Assembly (NCBI GenBank): GCA_027577595.1
Contig: JANBRJ010000020.1
Coordinates: 124,001-188,000, forward strand
Length of the DNA: 64,000 bases
Direction of reading: 5' to 3'
Origin: Coemansia sp. RSA 487
Lineage: Eukaryota > Kickxellomycota > Kickxellomycetes > Kickxellales > Kickxellaceae
Shown: piece after piece, positions 1 to 10,511 of the stretch
Position numbering within the stretch: position 1 is the stretch's first letter
Layout: each line of letters opens with the position of its first letter
Notes under the pieces: generated by a model
What the model was told of the DNA's origin: nothing
Databases searched by the model: none
What the model saw: only the letters and a program-made list of their open reading frames with translations
Position numbers and translations under genes: made by a program

Positions 1-388
1 ATACATTTTAATTGCTAAGCTCCTGCAACATTTCCAGGCCAGGCGTCGCTATCCTTGCTCGGGGCTTTATGGCTGGTGAGAGCTCTTTTGTCTATGGCCG
101 CTGGGTGGGCATAGTATGATGTTTACTCCAGGCAAGTGTTTATTGATATTGTATTGCCGTATTGTTTGGTTTTATTCAGCGTTTACAAAGCACTACTGCA
201 AATTGTCTCGTTTCTATTATTATTTACTTGCACCCATCGCTGCTACTCTACACACAACCACCATTGCTTCGATCACAACGATTTCTCTCGTACAACATTG
301 CCGCTTCTTTCCACTTGATCCAAAATATGCAGTTTTTTTTACCAATGTGCACTCACAATGGCTTTCCCTCTGCTTAAATTTTTCGTAG
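1..388 (+). repeat. Dispersed repeat, copy A (cut by window start)
   Basis: This stretch matches the reverse complement of 28143-28506 over nearly its whole length. The best blocks are about 20-135, 160-235 and 310-388. A middle part (about 240-310) differs in length and sequence. Similarity stops abruptly at 388, where both copies share GCTTAAA then GTAG. The left end runs off the window, so full length is unknown. No reading frame is shared between copies and no tRNA-type A/B boxes were found, so it looks like a non-autonomous or structural element. Bases 389-626 after it hold no gene. Confidence 0.75.
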
Positions 389-626
389 CAAATTCACCAA
401 CGTTGAAAATGCACAAAGCAGGCTACTTTTTGCCCTCAGATAAATCCACGCACATGGATTATGGATTCGCTAGTGGACGTGGGGTACACCATTGCAACAT
501 CAACGCATGTTTTGCCACACCATGTTGATCCTCTTTGTTACTGTTATTGTTGTTGCTAGCGTTTTATGAATAAAAACATTTTTCTAATCTATAACATCCG
601 AGCTGCTATACCGCCCTAATCATAGC

Positions 627-2038
627 TCAAGGCACAACACCGCCGCTGGCAGAGTCCGCTTGGTTAACTGGCATGGGAGTCGGCATGCTAGGGTCGGCTG
701 GCTGTGTCACAGCAATTGCAGTTCCGCTAGCAGCCGAAATGTCGCCGGCGGCTGTTGCGGCAGTGTACGGAATGGCAGTGGAGCCCTCGGAGACATTCAA
801 GAAATCGAGAATCTCGTTGTACATCATGATCTTCCACTCCTCCACAGGAAGGTCTGCATCGTTGAAAGACCAGTCAAACATGCTATCGGCAACAGGCTCA
901 TCGGCCTCGTCGTGGTATGTCTCGAGGTACGGGTGCGCAAGGGCCTCAGCAGCAGTGATGCGCCTCCGCGGGTCAAAAACGAGCATCTTTTCAAGCAGAT
1001 CCACAGCCAAAGGGTCGATGTTCGGGAAGCGGGTTCTGAATGGCACGGGCTCGCGGCGCGGCAATGACTGCACAAAGCGGAGGGTATTTTCGCTGCCAAT
1101 TGTTTGGATGACATCGTCGGGAGGCGTGCCCAGAAGCTCGGTGATGATGGAGAACTGGTGCACATGGTCGTTTCCAGGAAACAGGGGCGTGCCCTCGAAC
1201 ATCTCGGCGAGAATGCAGCCAGCGCTCCAGATGTCAACAGCTACGTCGTACCTCTGCCAGGTAAGCATGATTTCAGGCGCGCGGTAGTAGCGCGTGGACA
1301 CGTATCCGGTCATTTGGGGATCCTGCACACGGGCAAGCCCAAAGTCGCAGATCTTTAGGTCGCAGTTCTCGTTAATGACAATATTGGAGGGCTTGAGGTC
1401 GCGGTGGATGACGCCGGCGGAGTGGACGTACTTTAGGCCACGCAAGATCTGGTAGAGAAAGTACTGGATAAACTGTCTCTCGAGCGGCCGCGACTGGCGT
1501 AGTCGGTGTAGATCGGTGCCCAGCAGCTCTGTGACAAAGTATATATCCTCGAGTGGCGAGATGAAAATGTCGCTCATGCTGATGATGTTTTCATGGCGCA
1601 GGTGCTTGAGCAGCTTGAGCTCGCGGTATGTTCTCTTTGCCAGTACTGAGGAGCTGAAGGGGCGCATTATCTTTTTTACAGCCACGGCCTGCCCCGTCAG
1701 CTGATCGCGGGCCGAGCTACAGAAAGGAAGAATGGCAGAGGGAGGCTGTTGTTTAGTGCACAAGCAAGGAATCTGGGCACGGGTCTTCGTGCGAGCAAAA
1801 GGAAAGGAAAGGAAAGAAAAGCAAAGGAAGCACAGGGAGGGGGGCATACAGCATACACCATTGTTCCCTCCCTGCTTGCCATTGCAGATCCTCCTTGCTG
1901 TGTTGCAAAGCCTGGGAGCGCAGCAGCTACTTACCATACGAGGCCAAAGGCGCCCATTCCGACGGGTTGGAGGTCCGTGTACCGTGTGGTGACCTCGAAT
2001 ACGGTGCCAAAGATAGTCAGGCGCACAAAGTCAGCCAT
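627..2038 (-). CDS. HOG1: Stress-activated MAP kinase Hog1/Sty1
   Basis: Serine/threonine MAP kinase of the p38/Hog1 branch, which carries osmotic and other stress signals to the nucleus. Two exons: 2038-1935 ([16 protein letters not shown]..., closing in the glycine-rich loop GMGAFGLV) and 1716-627. The 218-bp intron begins GTAAGT and ends TGTAG. Joining gives codon TGC (LVCSARD), as in Hog1 proteins, and about 397 residues. Visible motifs are VAVKK (ATP lysine), HRDLKPSN (catalytic loop), DFGLA, the Hog1-class activation lip [10 protein letters not shown] with TGY, and the acidic common-docking region [14 protein letters not shown]. The C-terminal about 45 residues are Ala/Thr/Pro-rich. The 1937 start of the second open frame lies in the intron, so the real start is the upstream ATG. 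Confidence 0.96.
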
Positions 2039-2541
2039 TGTGAATAGTTCAAGGTATAGAATCCACAATAAAGGGAACCAGCTATTACGCCTGAGAAGGA
2101 AGTCTGAGAATTAGAAGCTTAATGTGCTTTATAATTGCTAGCTGAAGAAAGTAAAAAAACACTGCTTGCTTTGGGTGAATTTTAAAAAGGTTGCTTTGGG
2201 CCAAGAAAGGGATTACAGATACAATTATAAAAGTGCAAGGTATAGATAAATTCAGCATAGGAAGCGAAAGAAGGGTAGAGAGGGGGACATCAGAAAAGTT
2301 TTGGCTTTTTTGCAAGACTTGTGAAAAAGGAGGTAATAGCAGTAGGCACTGACTGCACAGCTTAACCCCACCCACATCAATACATGAATTGATCACCAAT
2401 CGTTAAAATGTGTTTTGACACAGAACGCAGGACCCCCCCCCAAGAAGCTCACTTGTGTTTTTTATCTTGCGCTGGTTCGAGTGCCTTGGCGCAGCTTACA
2501 ATTCTATTAATAGATGGCATTTGAAAACGTAACAGATGGGA
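2039..2541. other. Intergenic, HOG1 upstream region
   Basis: About 500 bp between the HOG1 start and the stop of the next minus-strand gene. It is AT-rich with short A and C homopolymers (C9 near 2433). I see no gene or repeat. It must hold the HOG1 promoter and the 3' UTR of the SDR gene. Confidence 0.6.
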
Positions 2542-4068
2542 TCAGTTCTCGGAAACAATGCCGATAGCGCGGCACAGCCACTCGACGGCCTCCTCGCTGG
2601 CTAGCCAGGTCGCCAGGCTCATCAGGCGTGCGTCCCACCCGACGCGGTACGTCGACTTTGGGTAGCGGCTGGTCAGCGCATGGATGATGGCACCGACGGC
2701 GTGGTGCGTCGGCAGCGCAAAGACTGGAGCCAGCTCATTCGACGTCTTGATCCGGCGGATCATCGGGTTGTATAGCGCCTGGTCGTCGTTGCGCTTCCCT
2801 GTGGCATCCGTAGGCGCCGGCAGTGCCACAGTGTCGTCGTCTGACGGCTGCACGGACCGTGCGGGTGACGCCGATGCAATGGCCTCATCGCCGGGCATCA
2901 CAGCCGGCTCCATTGGCGTGCGTTTGCGCAGGCCCCGTGTGACACGAACGCCATTGAGGCGCGCGTGGTGGAGCTCCAACTGCGACTCAACCTTGCTCCA
3001 CAGCGCGGTACGCGTCAGGCCCGGCTCGATGACGGACACGGAGATGCGGCTGCTGGCCAGCTCGTAGTGCCAGGCGCGGCTTGCGGCAGATAGCGCGGCT
3101 TTGCTGGCGCAGTACACGCCAAAGCCCGGACCGATCAGCCACGACATGATGCTGGAAATGTTGACGATGCGGCCGCTGGACCGCCTCAGCAGCGGCATGA
3201 ACCGCTGCGTCACACGCACGGGGCCGTGGAAGTTGACGGTCATGCAGTGGTCGATGAAGGCCGGCGCCGAGATATCCATTGGCCCAAACGCTGTGACGCC
3301 GGCGTTGTTGACCACGCCAGCAAGCGGGATGCTGCGCGCCTTGAGCTCGTCGGCCACGCGAGCGTACGCCTGGTCGATCGACTCGCTGCTAGCAACATCC
3401 AGGATCACTGGGATGATCACCCCGAGTCTGCCCGGCGGGCCATCGATGCTGCTGCTGGCCGCGCTGCTCTTTTCGCTGATACCATTCGTGGCGGCTCTCT
3501 GCTTTTGCAGCCGCCTAAGCCGCCGCTGCCGCATGTGCTGTGGACCACTCACAATTCCTGAAACGCCATTGTCGCTGCTGCTGCTGAAATTGCCGTTTGT
3601 CGTCGCCGAGCTGTCGCTTTCGGATGTGAAGGTGTTCTGGAGGCGGTTTCTGTCGTACGGCTGCCGAAGTGTGTTGCTGGGGCGCGAGGAGCGCACTGTG
3701 CGTGCCCAGCGGTTTGCGTGTATCGACTCTGGCCGGACCGCATCAAGGAAGTCGCTCTCAACACGCGCACCATCCTCCCAGCTCCGCACCCCAGCAAACA
3801 CCGTGTATCCGCTCGATGCCAATGCGATGGCTGCGTCATGGCCGATTCCGGAGCTTGTGCCGGTAACCAGCACGGCGGGGTGGTATTCATTGTGTGGCCG
3901 GTTCACGGGAAACGTAACACGGGCCTTGGGGAGCAGCGCCAGCAAGGAACAAACAACCGCATGCCACCAATTTGACACCGAATCCACAACCGACAGTGTC
4001 AGTGAGGCAAGTGTGCCAAGCAGCGAGAAGAGCAAGTATAGAAAGTGGTTGCGCAAAAACGAATCCAT
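2542..4068 (-). CDS. Membrane-anchored short-chain dehydrogenase/reductase
   Basis: NAD(P)-dependent oxidoreductase of the classical SDR family, nearest in style to retinol or 17-beta-hydroxysteroid dehydrogenases. The substrate is unknown. About 508 residues from ATG 4068. An N-terminal hydrophobic segment (about residues 5-30) suggests a membrane anchor, probably ER. Cofactor motif TGTSSGIG at 69-76, NNAG at 254-257, catalytic Ser306, and YCASK with Tyr319/Lys323. Oddities: about 100 residues of Ser/Arg-rich low complexity are inserted between beta-2 and the rest of the Rossmann fold (about 118-215), and a second low-complexity stretch follows the catalytic core. An open frame continues upstream to 4227, but the ATG at 4068 places the anchor at the N-terminus, as usual for this class. 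Confidence 0.85.
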   Translation of the reverse strand: MDSFLRNHFLYLLFSLLGTLASLTLSVVDSVSNWWHAVVCSLLALLPKARVTFPVNRPHNEYHPAVLVTGTSSGIGHDAAIALASSGYTVFAGVRSWEDGARVESDFLDAVRPESIHANRWARTVRSSRPSNTLRQPYDRNRLQNTFTSESDSSATTNGNFSSSSDNGVSGIVSGPQHMRQRRLRRLQKQRAATNGISEKSSAASSSIDGPPGRLGVIIPVILDVASSESIDQAYARVADELKARSIPLAGVVNNAGVTAFGPMDISAPAFIDHCMTVNFHGPVRVTQRFMPLLRRSSGRIVNISSIMSWLIGPGFGVYCASKAALSAASRAWHYELASSRISVSVIEPGLTRTALWSKVESQLELHHARLNGVRVTRGLRKRTPMEPAVMPGDEAIASASPARSVQPSDDDTVALPAPTDATGKRNDDQALYNPMIRRIKTSNELAPVFALPTHHAVGAIIHALTSRYPKSTYRVGWDARLMSLATWLASEEAVEWLCRAIGIVSEN

Positions 4069-4498
4069 GAGCCAGGCTACTGCTGCGACAGTCGTTACAA
4101 ATGGAAATTTATAATACGAGAGCGAGAGGAAGGGCTTAATTATAAAAAACGAAATGGCGGTAGAGGAGGAAAAAGCAGAGCTGCCTCGGTTTTTGGATGT
4201 GCAAACGGAAAGCCGTCCAATCATCATCGGTGGGGATTAATCATAAAACGCAGAGCTCCAAACGAAAACACCAACAATATCCATTTCAAGCATCTAAAGC
4301 AAAAAAAACCCATTCCAGGCACTAACTGGGCTGTGTGGCGGTGATCCCACAAAGGCCATTGATCTATCGAGCCATGTTCAGATGCATGAGTACAAAATCA
4401 TCTATTGAAATGTTCCGCATTAAAAGCGATAGTACAACATTTAAAGCACTGTCCTGCGTGGTCGCAACGCGAATATGCAACCTGCACAGACGCAGCAC
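4069..4498. other. Intergenic
   Basis: About 430 bp between two minus-strand genes. No convincing gene is seen. It carries the SDR promoter and the 3' end of the transporter transcript. Confidence 0.5.
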
Positions 4499-6013
4499 CT
4501 ACGAGTCTGCAGCCGCTACAACCACCGCCCGCCCAGAGGCCTTGCGCACGGTCTCCTTGTACTCGGCAATGGTCAGCATCGCAAAGCCTGCAAGGATGCC
4601 GGCGCCGCCGACAAAGATATTCCACGCAAGCACCTGACCCTGCATGACCATGTCGACGACAGCTGTGACTGGGATCGTGAGCATCACGCCGATGGCGGCA
4701 AACAGCGGCGACAGCACAGACAGCGCAATCATGAACCCGGCGTTGTATGCCACGCCAAAGAATGCATTGGCCAGCACAAGCACAAGCTGCTGTCTGTTGG
4801 GCCAGTGGAACACCTCCACACGCAGCACATGCAGCACGGGGATTGGGAACCAGCACACCGCAAACGTCCCCAGCCCCAGCAGCGTCGTCATGAAGTTGAC
4901 ATAGTACAGCGAGTGGTAGTTCCTTGGTACCGCGTACTTCTTGTACAGCACCTGGTACAGCCCGATTCCGCACGCGCACACCAGCGCCAAGAGGTCTCCA
5001 AGGAGCTCTCTGTTGAGCAGCACCGCTGCGCTTTGGCCGCCCTTCTGCGTTGCCGCTGCCTCTTGCGCGTCAGGCCCGTTGTTGACCAGCGTCATAAACA
5101 CCACGCCAACAATGCTGAGCACCACCGCTATGCACTTCACAAGCAGGATGCGTTCCTTTAGCAGCAGAACCGAGAACAGGTATGCAAAGAAGCAGGACAT
5201 GTTGTAGATTGCAGTGACTTTGGACATGCTTGTGAGTCCAACCGCCACATACCACAGATACGCCGATGCATTCAGCAGTCCGACGAGTGCTGTTGCCAGC
5301 GCTGCTGCATGCAGAACCACCCAGACGGGACGATTCCGCACAAGCACGCGCGACTCGTCAATCTCGCTATTATCGTCGCTGTTTCTGCTGCTTCCGCCGT
5401 CGTTGTCGTTCTGTGCGTCCTCCTCGTTTTCTGCGACCTTGAACACATTGTGCATGCTGGGCGTTGGCTCGCCTGTCTGCTCTGCCATGGCACCGTTGCT
5501 GGCCGTCGTCATTTCGTCTGCGTCCATTGGCTCGATCCTACAGTACTCGTCTCCATCTCCGGGCGATGTCAGTCTTGATTCTTCGCTGGCAGAAGAAGGG
5601 CGCTTCCTCTGGACAATGACCTTTGCTGATGCCACCAACGCATCCTGCTTGAGCGCTGCTAGAGACCTCGCGCTGGGCTTCATCTTTTCATAGACTGTGT
5701 GTAGTGGCAGCATGATCATCCAGAACGAGTGCGACACCCAAAGGATAAAAAAGGGCTGTGCGTACGACTCTTGCACGCGGTGCGTTATCGCCGTTTGGAA
5801 CACAAACGAGATGACGCAGACGAAAAGAGACGCTCCTCCCAGTAGCATGCTCTTTTTGGCTGACGGCTGCGCACCTGCAGTGCTGGCTGGTAACCGCGGC
5901 CCATTATGTGCGTCGCTTCCGCTGTTCTCTTCGTGCCGGTCGTTGCGGGCTTCTCCATGCGTGGCTCCGTGTTCGGAAGACAGCAAGCTGTACGGGTGCG
6001 TGCTGTCGTCCAT
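4499..6013 (-). CDS. Drug/metabolite-transporter superfamily protein (SLC35F/Thi74-like)
   Basis: Multi-pass membrane transporter with EamA-type repeats, 504 residues from ATG 6013. TM1-2 lie near residues 55-105 (LLGGASLFVCVISFVF...). A long cytosolic acidic insert of about 110 residues follows (poly-Glu/Asp/Ser, about 110-220), then roughly eight more hydrophobic helices. The segment MSKVTAIYNMSCFFAYLFSV and the repeat near AGFMIALSVLSPLFAAIGV resemble SLC35F3/F4/F5 and yeast Thi74/YML018C proteins. The family includes vacuolar and Golgi carriers, and substrates are mostly unknown. A thiamine-related role is only a family-level guess. Confidence 0.75.
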   Translation of the reverse strand: MDDSTHPYSLLSSEHGATHGEARNDRHEENSGSDAHNGPRLPASTAGAQPSAKKSMLLGGASLFVCVISFVFQTAITHRVQESYAQPFFILWVSHSFWMIMLPLHTVYEKMKPSARSLAALKQDALVASAKVIVQRKRPSSASEESRLTSPGDGDEYCRIEPMDADEMTTASNGAMAEQTGEPTPSMHNVFKVAENEEDAQNDNDGGSSRNSDDNSEIDESRVLVRNRPVWVVLHAAALATALVGLLNASAYLWYVAVGLTSMSKVTAIYNMSCFFAYLFSVLLLKERILLVKCIAVVLSIVGVVFMTLVNNGPDAQEAAATQKGGQSAAVLLNRELLGDLLALVCACGIGLYQVLYKKYAVPRNYHSLYYVNFMTTLLGLGTFAVCWFPIPVLHVLRVEVFHWPNRQQLVLVLANAFFGVAYNAGFMIALSVLSPLFAAIGVMLTIPVTAVVDMVMQGQVLAWNIFVGGAGILAGFAMLTIAEYKETVRKASGRAVVVAAADS

Positions 6014-6617
6014 CTAACAATAGAAAAAAGACAAGGTCCCTCTGCCAGCAGTGTGTTTGATTGTTGTACAAGAAATGATGAGTGTAATAAGGTGTGGAAT
6101 ATATAGTTGTGCCCTTTTTGTGAATAATTAGTTATGGATAAAGCGCAAAGAGAAGCAAGAAAGAGATTCAGAAATCTGAGACACGCGGATGATAAAGTAA
6201 AACCCCAGTATAAAGTCCGCCTTCTCCAACAGTGCCTTTTTTGTACCACTGGCAAGATGCACAATGATGTCGTTTTGCTCTATTGCAGGAAATCTGCGAG
6301 CATGGAAAAAAAAAGGTACAGAGAAGACGCTTGCAGATTGGATCAGCACTTTTTGGCTCAGCCACTGGCCAAGAGCAAGCAGCTCCACATCACGTGTATT
6401 ATTCGTCTGCAAAGTCTGTTTACGTTTTTTTGGCAGGCCTGGTTCTCTTTTTCTTTACTTTTTTCAAAAACACAAAATATCCTGGTTTCACTTTGCTCTT
6501 CTTTTTGTCCTGTCTGCATTATTCTCTCTGTTTCACTCAGCTTGCTAAAACATCATCGACAGCCATTCTTTCACAAGGGTTTTTTGCTATTATTCCAATC
6601 CAGTCCAGCCAGCGCAA
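6014..6617. other. Divergent promoter region, transporter / G-gamma
   Basis: About 600 bp between divergently transcribed genes. It contains T-rich and CT-rich runs before the G-gamma ATG (about 6410-6600), typical of fungal promoters. No gene is seen. Confidence 0.55.
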
Positions 6618-6833
6618 ATGTCGGAGCACAAGTATAGGAAAATTATCGAACACAACAGGCGTTTGAAGGAGCAGCTGGAACTGCCCCGAATCCCCGTGTC
6701 CTTGGCCTGCGAATCGCTCATTTCTTACATGCAAAACACAAAGGACTACCTTCTTCCCTCCATCTGGGGCCCTCCTCCGCAGGACCCGTTTGCCAGCCAG
6801 ACCGGCGGCGGCTGTGGCTGCTCGGTTATGTAA
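6618..6833 (+). CDS. Heterotrimeric G-protein gamma subunit
   Basis: A 71-residue protein pairing with G-beta at the plasma membrane in receptor signalling. MSEHKYRKIIEHNRRLKEQLEL forms the N-terminal coiled coil. SLACESLISYMQNTKDYLLPSIWG is the conserved body, and the protein ends GGGCGCSVM. The CSVM tail is a CaaX box for farnesylation, and Cys two residues upstream of it is a likely palmitoylation site, as in yeast Ste18. Slightly shorter than most fungal gamma subunits but complete, with its own start and stop and no intron. Confidence 0.9.
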   Translation: MSEHKYRKIIEHNRRLKEQLELPRIPVSLACESLISYMQNTKDYLLPSIWGPPPQDPFASQTGGGCGCSVM

Positions 6834-7223
6834 ACAGGAGCGCAGACAACAGCATTTCCTTCGTGCTTTACGGCCACAGCACAGTTGCTGGCTAATCACA
6901 TCTTCCATGTTTTCCAGATTCTACTGCGTTTTCCTCATCCTCATCCCCCAAGCGCCTCTTTTTTATTACTGTTTTTAAGTATGAAAAAAGCAAATAAACA
7001 AAACAATAGCTCGTGTTCCGTCATTCCAAATGTCTGTACTTTCTACAATTCAGAACCAAGGCTGCCTAAATCCAAACACAGACGCACATCTTCGCAAGAT
7101 ATGCATGAGGACCTAGAATAGCAAAGGTTGAAACTACCAAGCAAAAATATTAAAACCTTCAAATAATGTAATAGCCTTAGGATGAACTAACAGAAATCCG
7201 GCACACGAGCCATAGCATACGTG
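6834..7223. other. Intergenic, tail-to-tail
   Basis: About 390 bp between convergent genes (G-gamma and glucosylceramide synthase). AT-rich, presumably 3' UTRs. Nothing else seen. Confidence 0.5.
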
Positions 7224-8546
7224 CTATGTGATCACTTGGACGGTTCCGTTCATATGGAATTGGAACTTTCGACCACGCCAAACCACAGTGTTTCCTACAA
7301 TCGCAATGGCCCAGAGCGGCAGTGCCAGAGCCTCGCGGCATAGCCAGGCAAGAACAAACCAGAACCAGCTCGGGGGCGGGCCGCGGTTGATTCTGTAGAA
7401 AAAGACCATGTCCATGCCAAACCAGCACAGAAAGAAGATTCCAAGCACGGCGTGTATGCTGCATGCGTACAGGTGGTGCAGTGCCCATGCTGTCAGAGCG
7501 CCGAGCAAAATGGATTCTGTCAGCGGCTCACACAGCGTTGCAAAGGTGACGTTGTACTTGCGTGTCCTGACCCAGCGGACGCGTCGGCTGCAGTACTCGG
7601 CAAAGCTCCCGATGTCTGCTGGCTGGCATGCAAGATCCCCGGTCATTGTGTGGTCCCACCCAGCATGCCAAAGCGCCTGGCCGATCATGTTGTCCTCCGC
7701 CAGATACTGTCCGAACGACTCTAGGCCGCCCACGCTCTCAAGTGCACTCTTGTAGTACAGGTTGGACTTCCCCATCAAGCAGCTGGCAATCCCCACGGCG
7801 TTGATTGCCAAGTACATGCGACAGTGGTTGGTGACCAAAAAGGCGTGGTCGAGCATTGCGCCAAACGTCTTTGGCGACTCGCTGAAAATAACATGATGGA
7901 TGACGCCCAGGCGCCTGTTGTCCAGGAGCAGATCCACCGATCTGCGCAGCGTCCCTGGATCCGTGTAAACATTGGAGTCGCATATCCAAAGCAGATCGTT
8001 CTTCGTTTGAGCAAACGCCTTCAGCATGTTGTTGATCTTTGGGTTGATGCCGACGTTGTCCTGGCCAATGAGCACGCGCGCCTGGACCTTTGGATATTGT
8101 ACAATCAGCTGATTCGCAACCTTTATTGCAGGGTCTTCTGGATCCTCCACCGCAAAAAGAATCTCAACCTCGGATGGGTATTTTTGTTTGAAGCTGGATT
8201 CAAGCGTCCGGTGCATATCCATGTCGATACCCTTTAGGGGCCGGATTATTGTGACCTGCGGGTACGCTTCGGATGGACGGTCAACAAACGGACGGCTCTT
8301 CACATAGCGCCTTTGCAGCACGCAGTGAGAGATGAAAATAAGCAGCCACTGGAAAAGGGCGAGGACAAGCACGCAGTATGCCGCAAGATCCGCTCCAGAC
8401 TCGCCATTTCCCAGAGTGGCTGAAATTCTTCTGCCTGTTTCGTTACTTACACCCCTGAGAATCGAAGGCGGTGAGATCATCGCCGCATTGACAAAGTCAT
8501 TCAGCGTCCCTGCGTCGTGGCCACCTTGCACAATAGCCACAACCAT
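7224..8546 (-). CDS. Ceramide glucosyltransferase (glucosylceramide synthase)
   Basis: GT21 enzyme that moves glucose from UDP-glucose to ceramide on Golgi/ER membranes, making glucosylceramide. 440 residues. An N-terminal membrane helix at about 53-75 is followed by the GT-A domain with PQVTIIRPLKG. The family's acidic motifs are present: AVEDPED around 132-138, WICDSN with Asp190, and LAEDNM with Asp285. RRVRW (321-325) is the (Q/R)xxRW signature. C-terminal hydrophobic helices (about 345-425) complete the topology. Baker's yeast lacks this enzyme but many other fungi have it. Confidence 0.95.
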   Translation of the reverse strand: MVVAIVQGGHDAGTLNDFVNAAMISPPSILRGVSNETGRRISATLGNGESGADLAAYCVLVLALFQWLLIFISHCVLQRRYVKSRPFVDRPSEAYPQVTIIRPLKGIDMDMHRTLESSFKQKYPSEVEILFAVEDPEDPAIKVANQLIVQYPKVQARVLIGQDNVGINPKINNMLKAFAQTKNDLLWICDSNVYTDPGTLRRSVDLLLDNRRLGVIHHVIFSESPKTFGAMLDHAFLVTNHCRMYLAINAVGIASCLMGKSNLYYKSALESVGGLESFGQYLAEDNMIGQALWHAGWDHTMTGDLACQPADIGSFAEYCSRRVRWVRTRKYNVTFATLCEPLTESILLGALTAWALHHLYACSIHAVLGIFFLCWFGMDMVFFYRINRGPPPSWFWFVLAWLCREALALPLWAIAIVGNTVVWRGRKFQFHMNGTVQVIT

Positions 8547-9530
8547 TGTATAATTCTTGGTTCTTAGGCTTTTTTTGTTCCCAGATACTGTGGAATTGGC
8601 GAGGCCCTTGCTTTCTGAATCTGCCCAGGCTCTCGCGCTCTAATGTATGCGACTGTCTATAAACAAAAAGCTATCTGGGCAATCCTCCCTCTTATCGTAA
8701 ATACTACGAAGGCTAGAGGTTGCACGGTATGGTTCTGGTGTAGAAAGTATTTTCCAAAATAATAACGCTGAAGCACTTGAGGCTCAATAAATAACATGAA
8801 AATAGAATTAACAAGGAAGTAAATTAACTGAATTTAGCAAATTTGCAAGGTAGAAGTTGAGAGGAGGAAAGAGAAAACCGTGTGGATACTCAACAACTCC
8901 GCTTTGAAGCGGAAATGATAAAGAGCGGAAAGAGGGTGAAAAATGTGGACATCATTGGTGATGGAGAAACATCGGCGCCAAAGTCTCACGAGTTTGTTTG
9001 CCCGTTTCGCGTGGGTTTTAATGGAAAATGGACAGAGAGGAAGAACGGCATTATCCCTCCCCAATACGAGAAAGAGTATCACAGCAATGGGAACAAAGCT
9101 CGCGTTCTCCCCCTCTCAGTTCCACGTGCAAGTCGTCGGCAGAGTGTGAAACTGCCTATTCTTGAATAGTTTCCAATTCTGACAAATAGCCATTGCGCCA
9201 ATATCAAAAGTCAACAGCAGCAGAGGCTCCTCCTTTGGCCCAAATACCAAATGTTTGGGGATTTTTGATGGAAGACAAAAAGCTTAAATTCAAGATCGAA
9301 GTATTTTCTTCTGATACTGGTTTTTTTTTGAAGCAATCCACACAGCCAATAGGATGGATGGGCTCTGATCGGAGAAAATTGGCTTGAAACTGACGCAAGC
9401 TCAGATATCATCATTTGAAAACATTTCTTGCTTTCATTCTTGCTTTCTTTCATTCTTGCTTTCTTTCATTCTTGCTTTCTTTCATTCTTTCTGTACTTTT
9501 AATTGCGATTTGTATGGAAAAGGCTTCCTA
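8547..9530. other. Intergenic, promoters of GCS and CWC24
   Basis: About 980 bp between divergent genes. Open frames of 60-95 codons occur on both strands (for example 8882-9169) but show no domain, and I do not call them. The only structure is the 16-bp minisatellite at 9428-9487. Confidence 0.5.
9428..9487 (+). repeat. 16-bp pyrimidine minisatellite
   Basis: One shortened and three full copies of TTGCTTTCTTTCATTC in tandem, 44 bp before the Cwc24 start. The stretch is pure pyrimidine apart from one G and one A per unit. It lies in an open frame that runs into Cwc24 from an ATG at 9384, but the encoded Phe/Leu/Ser/His string is not part of the Cwc24 family, so I take it as promoter or leader. 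Confidence 0.85.
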
Positions 9531-10511
9531 ATGGCGACAGACTCGGGAATAGACGCTAAAAACTTGCCAACATTCCGCAAGAGCAAACGGCGAGGCGCCA
9601 ACATACGAAAACGCCCTTTAAACGAAGTTGATCCTAATGAGCCAGGAAAGACGGGAGTGACTGGCTCTGCCACAATACCAGATAGCGCCTCTCGAATCAC
9701 AAAGCACCCAAAGCTAATCGGCGCAGCGTCTTCAGGCGGCATGTCCAAACCTAGCAACAATGAAGAACCACCGGATGCTGCGGACAACAGCTCTACTAGC
9801 AGTAACCATCCAGAACTATTGCCTCCTGCAGAAGACGTACAGTATTATTTCAGAAAGGCGATGGACTCCACGCGTACTCTTTCCTGCGACAAACCGGAAA
9901 GCAACCAGGAAGCGCTGAGCAAACAGCAACCTAACGAATCTGATGAGAAGGGGGTATACAAGGGAAAAGGCGGGTATATCAACAGAGCTGCTGGCACTGG
10001 GTCGCGGAGGACCGGTCCTGTAAGAGCGCCGTCAAACTTGAGATCAACAACCGTTTTTGATTACCAGCCAAACGTATGCAAGGACTACAAGGAAACCGGC
10101 TACTGTGGATACGGCGACTCGTGTGTGTTTCTGCACGACAGAGGCAGCTACAAGTCCGGATGGCAGCTTGAGAAGGAGTTTGAAGAATCCCAGCAGGGGG
10201 TGCAAAGAGACAACGCACGGCTGTGGAAAACAGAACCATCATCAGACAGCGATGACAACGGCAGCGGCACTGCAGCCATTTCTGCAAGAAGACGTACAAA
10301 GGCCGGAGGAGCAGCAGCAGCAAGATCGGAAGAGCTGCCGTTTGCGTGCCTTATCTGTCGCAAGCCCTTTGTGAAACCGGTGGTGACAAAGTGCCATCAC
10401 TACTTTTGCGAGGCATGCGCCCTAGCTCATTACCGCAAGACGCCAAAGTGCTTTGCGTGCGGCACGGCGACGGCTGGCGCCTTTAACAGAGCCAAAGAAC
10501 TTGAGAAATAA
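9531..10511 (+). CDS. CWC24: Pre-mRNA-splicing factor Cwc24 (RNF113A family)
   Basis: Spliceosome component with a CCCH zinc finger followed by a RING finger, acting before the first catalytic step. 326 residues from ATG 9531. The first about 110 residues are basic then disordered, with the family-typical [30 protein letters not shown]... gives CCCH spacing C-x8-C-x5-C-x3-H. The RING runs from CLICRKPF to CFACG, with CHHYFCEAC in the middle. The acidic/alanine linker between the fingers is longer than in yeast. ATG 9531 is chosen because homology begins just after it. Confidence 0.93.
   Translation: MATDSGIDAKNLPTFRKSKRRGANIRKRPLNEVDPNEPGKTGVTGSATIPDSASRITKHPKLIGAASSGGMSKPSNNEEPPDAADNSSTSSNHPELLPPAEDVQYYFRKAMDSTRTLSCDKPESNQEALSKQQPNESDEKGVYKGKGGYINRAAGTGSRRTGPVRAPSNLRSTTVFDYQPNVCKDYKETGYCGYGDSCVFLHDRGSYKSGWQLEKEFEESQQGVQRDNARLWKTEPSSDSDDNGSGTAAISARRRTKAGGAAAARSEELPFACLICRKPFVKPVVTKCHHYFCEACALAHYRKTPKCFACGTATAGAFNRAKELEK

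Noticed and set aside
2470-2486. GGTTCGAGTGCC resembling a tRNA B box
   Set aside because: No A box at the right distance and no cloverleaf.
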